Made by a program: the position numbers and the translations under genes. Source: Bacteroidaceae bacterium (GTDB lineage: Bacteria; Bacteroidota; Bacteroidia; Bacteroidales; Bacteroidaceae). From it: a stretch of 64,000 nucleotides of DNA. Within the stretch, counting starts at the first letter, position 1; the number at the start of each line of letters is the position of its first letter. Below the pieces are notes generated by a model that was not told where the DNA came from, did not search any database, and saw nothing but the letters and a program-made list of their open reading frames with translations. The stretch is taken from assembly GCA_017556045.1 (NCBI GenBank), contig JAFZFF010000053.1, positions 27,201-91,200 of the forward strand, read 5' to 3'. Below are positions 61,320-64,000 of the stretch, in pieces.

Positions 61320-62345
61320 CTACACATGTCGTTTTATCCAACGGTCAATCTTCCAAAGAATTCCTTTGCGGCGATGTTTCCAGAAATACTTCATATACAG
61401 TCTTTCTGCGATACCTCGTGGACTATTTTGGTAAGCCTTGGCATATTGCTGCATGCGCTTCACATAACGTCGTCCCCAATATACACGATTATAGCGTATA
61501 GCCTGCTCATAGGGCTGATCTACAATATTGCAGAGAAAAGCCGCAAGCTCAGACATCTTAGCCTCCACGCTATCAGTCTCTGCTTGTTTTAAGGCAGGAG
61601 ACTTCAACATCCTCTCGTACAGTTCGGGATTGGCATCTATACGCTTCACCTCATCCAGCACCTCATCCCATGAGGAGTAATCAAGACAGTTGATAAAAGC
61701 CTCTTTATTAAAGGTCTCCGCTACGGTAGGATCACCCCAATAGATGGGGACCGTTTGCGCAGCGAACGATTGCACCAGTTTCTCCGTACAGTAGCCAGGA
61801 TAACTGCTATTTTCAAACGAGAAGCTAAACTTATGCTCTAACTCAAAAGCCAACTTATCCTCTACAGGGGCACCTATATTATTGCGATAACGCCCACCGG
61901 AAGAAACTTTTTTGTACTCCGATAGTTGATTAAAGAACTGTTCGCGTACCGCTGACGCCCTATCGTTAGAATATACAAAACTGCAGAATCCCTTCTTTTC
62001 GGGGATGGGATTGATATGCTTCTCTTGCATCAAGCGGAAGTACTTCTGATAGCGATTGAGATAATAGATGGGCAGCCTCATATAGCGGTCACCCAGGGTC
62101 AAATGATCAAAACCTATAGCGTAGTCATAGAGGTTGAAGTCTGGGCATTGATTCTCTCCTGTATAGAATATCTTCACGCAGTCATAGCGCAGATGCTCTT
62201 CTCCAAACACTGAGCAAAAGAGGTAATCAGGCGTGTCAGACAACTCCACGTCATAGTGTTCGCTGAGCAGTTGGTAGAAGATGTTGTTTTCAGGAACAAA
62301 ATCGTCCCAGAAGTCCACGAAACGGATACGGATATGTTTCTTCAT
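61320..62345 (-). CDS. GT10-family alpha-1,3/4-fucosyltransferase
   Basis: The 341-residue protein has the GT10 donor motif FENSSYPGYCTEKL followed by TVPIYWGDP near residues 175-205. The N-terminal half fits the acceptor domain (IRFVDFWDDF, FYTGENQCPDF). It transfers fucose from GDP-L-fucose, which gmd and fcl of this window can supply. A basic C-terminal tail (KRHV end, many R/K) could bind the membrane, as in the Helicobacter enzymes. No heptad repeat region like that of H. pylori is seen. It is coupled by an ATGA overlap to the upstream GT2. Confidence 0.88.
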   Translation of the reverse strand: MKKHIRIRFVDFWDDFVPENNIFYQLLSEHYDVELSDTPDYLFCSVFGEEHLRYDCVKIFYTGENQCPDFNLYDYAIGFDHLTLGDRYMRLPIYYLNRYQKYFRLMQEKHINPIPEKKGFCSFVYSNDRASAVREQFFNQLSEYKKVSSGGRYRNNIGAPVEDKLAFELEHKFSFSFENSSYPGYCTEKLVQSFAAQTVPIYWGDPTVAETFNKEAFINCLDYSSWDEVLDEVKRIDANPELYERMLKSPALKQAETDSVEAKMSELAAFLCNIVDQPYEQAIRYNRVYWGRRYVKRMQQYAKAYQNSPRGIAERLYMKYFWKHRRKGILWKIDRWIKRHV

Positions 62346-63346
62346 AATTTCATTTTCGTTTTACGGATATACCAGGGGAGCACCTTAAATGCCAATCGTA
62401 AGCCCTGGCGTATAAGTGTATGTAGCAGGCGCAGTTTGCGGTCTGCATGGTAGTAGGGATTCTCCTTATAGTTAGGGACATAGCTCTGCAGATGATTATG
62501 CAACTTACAGACTGTAAGCACCTGCGGATGCTCCTCATTATATATATAGGTGAGTATCCCCAGCAGATGTCCTTTTTTAAGGTAGATATAATCCAACTCC
62601 TCCTTATTGGCTTCATATAGCCCACGCTCCTTCGCGAACTCCATAAGCAAATCAAATGACTTTATCTTATCGATATAGCGTTTCGGATTACGCACCTCAG
62701 AGAGAGACTCCTCATGCACCAGATACTTATATAATGCTTCATCCACGCAAGCAATACGCTGCGTAGCCAATAGAGCACAGGTGAGGAAATAGCTATCTTC
62801 AGCACTGCGAGTAGCAGGAAAGCTGATGCCATACTCCCTCAGCAACGAGCTCCTGTAGAGAAACGACACAAAGAGTGTAGTATAATGTGTAAGGAAATAA
62901 CGACGCTTCTCTCCCTCGAAGGCTCCACTCTCAATCACCGGATTACGCAAAGGCGTCACCTCATTGGGCTTTACGAGTTCTGCCTGACAATACGCAAGAT
63001 CCGCATCATACTGTTTGGCAGCACTATAGAGTCGTTCGCAAAAGTCCACAGCCACGACATCATCACTATCCACGAAACAGATATACTCACCTAAGGCATT
63101 GTCTATTCCCACATTACGTGCAGGCCCAGGCCCCATATTGTGAGGTGTCTCAAGAAAGCGAAACTGTTTTTTACACGGATGTGCCTCCACATAATCCCTT
63201 GCTATCTGCATACTATCATCCCTGCCATGGTCATCTACAAGCAGCACCTCAATATCATCGAGCGTCTGTGCTGCGAGCGAAGCCAAGCAGTCCTCAATGT
63301 AAGAGGCAGCATTGTATATGGGAACGATAAGCGATATACGAGGCAT
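62342..63346 (-). CDS. GT2-family glycosyltransferase
   Basis: The product has 334 residues from MPRISLIVPIYNAASYIEDCL, the standard GT-A opening. VLLVDDHGRDDS and the metal motif FVDSDDV follow. The C-terminal half is helical and basic. It probably adds a hexose or hexosamine residue to which, or near which, the following GT10 enzyme adds fucose. The pair sits outside the main polysaccharide locus. Confidence 0.88.
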   Translation of the reverse strand: MPRISLIVPIYNAASYIEDCLASLAAQTLDDIEVLLVDDHGRDDSMQIARDYVEAHPCKKQFRFLETPHNMGPGPARNVGIDNALGEYICFVDSDDVVAVDFCERLYSAAKQYDADLAYCQAELVKPNEVTPLRNPVIESGAFEGEKRRYFLTHYTTLFVSFLYRSSLLREYGISFPATRSAEDSYFLTCALLATQRIACVDEALYKYLVHEESLSEVRNPKRYIDKIKSFDLLMEFAKERGLYEANKEELDYIYLKKGHLLGILTYIYNEEHPQVLTVCKLHNHLQSYVPNYKENPYYHADRKLRLLHTLIRQGLRLAFKVLPWYIRKTKMKL

Positions 63347-63375
63347 AGTACAAATATCTTGGGTTGCAATCACTG

Positions 63376-63383
63376 CAAAATTA
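63376..63383 (-). promoter_or_regulatory. -7 box for the GT2-GT10 pair
   Basis: TAATTTTG stands 30 bp before the GT2 start; a TTTT sits near -33, so the promoter is plausible but not exact. Confidence 0.5.
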
Positions 63384-63503
63384 GGGTTTATTTTGCAAAT
63401 GAAAAAATAGTGCTATAGTTTTTTCACTATATACGTGCAACAGATTCATTGCATGTATGCACCGCAAAGCGTTGATGTATCAAAATCAGAGCTCTTCAAT
63501 TTA

Positions 63504-63678
63504 AGCAATAATATAGGTGTTTACCCATTTTAACGATTCTCCTCCTAAGGTAGGAGGAGTACCCTCGTAGAGGGGGAGGTGGTATGAACTTTCTGCAGAC
63601 AATACCCCCTCCGCTTCGCTCGTCCCCCTACGTTAGGGGGACAATCCTTGGCTCAGGGTAAACTCCTATATTATTACC
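63504..63678. mobile_element. MITE-like palindromic element, copy 2
   Basis: The 175-bp element has terminal inverted repeats at 63504-63526 and 63656-63678. Apart from a few substitutions and a 3-bp difference in the middle (CAGACAATA against CTTATA) it equals copy 1. It lies in a gene-free stretch between the GT2 promoter and the M15 fragment. Confidence 0.82.
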
Positions 63679-63698
63679 TAAATATATGCGAACAACTA

Positions 63699-63854
63699 TC
63701 ATTCTATCACCTGACACCGCAGGTCAGAGGGCACATAAGAGATATGTATCCAGCGGAAATCATTTTCAGCAATTGGCTGCGTAAACCTGATCTTCCCTTG
63801 CAGCTGCATCTGTCGTATGAGGTTAAACAGCTTGCGGTGCTCCGCCTTTGCCCG
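63699..63854 (-). pseudogene. C-terminal fragment of an M15-type peptidase
   Basis: The minus strand reads RAKAEHRKLFNLIRQMQLQ and then RWIHISYVPSDLRCQVIE and stop. This matches the end of Bacteroidales M15 muramoyl-amidase-like proteins, where W-x-H-x-S-Y closes the active site. An in-frame TAG stands directly upstream at 63855-63857. The rest of the gene is missing; the sequence changes abruptly to a VirE-like fragment. Confidence 0.6.
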
Positions 63855-64000
63855 CTACAAGGAGCGCCGCGCCCACATCGCCTCGTTCTGCGGCACAGGC
63901 AACAACCCGCGCTTCCTCACCGACCTCACCGACAACCGCCGCTGGCTCCCCTTCATGGTGCGCGACATCGACTCCCCATGGACACACCCCATGCCCTACA
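63841..64000 (+). pseudogene. VirE/DUF3987-like primase fragment (continues past window edge)
   Basis: The plus-strand frame gives RYKERRAHIASFCGTGNNPRFL and DNRRWLPFMV, the conserved P-loop-ATPase-type segment of virulence-associated E proteins found in Bacteroidetes mobile DNA. There is no start: the frame begins at the junction with the M15 fragment. The GC content is strikingly higher than in the rest of the window. It may be intact downstream only if another start exists, which looks unlikely. Confidence 0.6.

Overview
The window is 64 kb of a Bacteroidales chromosome (Prevotella/Bacteroides-like). The case rests on several promoters that match the Bacteroidetes form TTTG-N19/20-TAnnTTTG, a serine palmitoyltransferase, a secreted M6-type protease with a type IX-like C-terminal domain, Omp28, BT_3928-like and DUF6029-like proteins, and intergenic repeats typical of this phylum. 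I saw no rRNA, tRNA or CRISPR array. The left edge cuts an ATP-grasp gene and the right edge a VirE-like fragment.

Region 1 (1-29.3 kb, all minus strand) is a surface polysaccharide locus. Transcription enters at a good promoter upstream of the export gene wza (29.36 kb) and passes wza and wzz to a terminator at 25.65 kb. Next come a CapD/PglF-type nucleotide-sugar dehydratase, GDP-fucose genes (fcl, gmd), an L-fucose permease (fucP) and a cytidylyltransferase-GHMP kinase fusion. After an AbiE-type toxin-antitoxin pair in a repeat field there is a second module: a PLP enzyme, an ornithine cyclodeaminase-like enzyme, a LicD-like/cytidylyltransferase fusion, a flippase (Wzx), a LicD protein, a Wzy-type polymerase, two GT4 glycosyltransferases and an acyltransferase. 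The locus ends with a UDP-N-acetylbacillosamine-like initiating set: PglE-type aminotransferase, PglC-type phosphoglycosyltransferase, ATP-grasp, PglD-type acetyltransferase. The stretch from about 5 to 12 kb is visibly AT-rich, as serotype-specific cores usually are.

Region 2 (29.6-63.4 kb) is mostly core genome: fumarase, HflX, a secreted protease, a thioredoxin/DUF6029/Omp28 group, the DUF1599-BT_3928-tpiA-SPOR-folE cluster, an M23 peptidase, recG, a flavodiiron protein, dus, mdh, a POT transporter, spt, trmN6, lon and rnr. An epimerase and a GT2-GT10 pair follow. The GT10 fucosyltransferase would use the GDP-fucose made in region 1.

The most unusual theme is a set of short degenerate tandem arrays (period 7-10 bp) between genes. 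They repeatedly touch or supply stop codons, they surround small cargo genes (two near-identical four-helix-bundle genes, a GxxExxY gene, an AbiE pair), and they appear in frame inside four conserved enzymes. Two copies of a ~173-bp palindromic MITE-like element, two duplicated gene 3' ends and a decayed IS5 remnant add to the picture. The second theme is the PLP enzyme/OCD/LicD-cytidylyltransferase/LicD module, which looks like a dedicated pathway for a phospho-amino-alcohol substituent on the polysaccharide.
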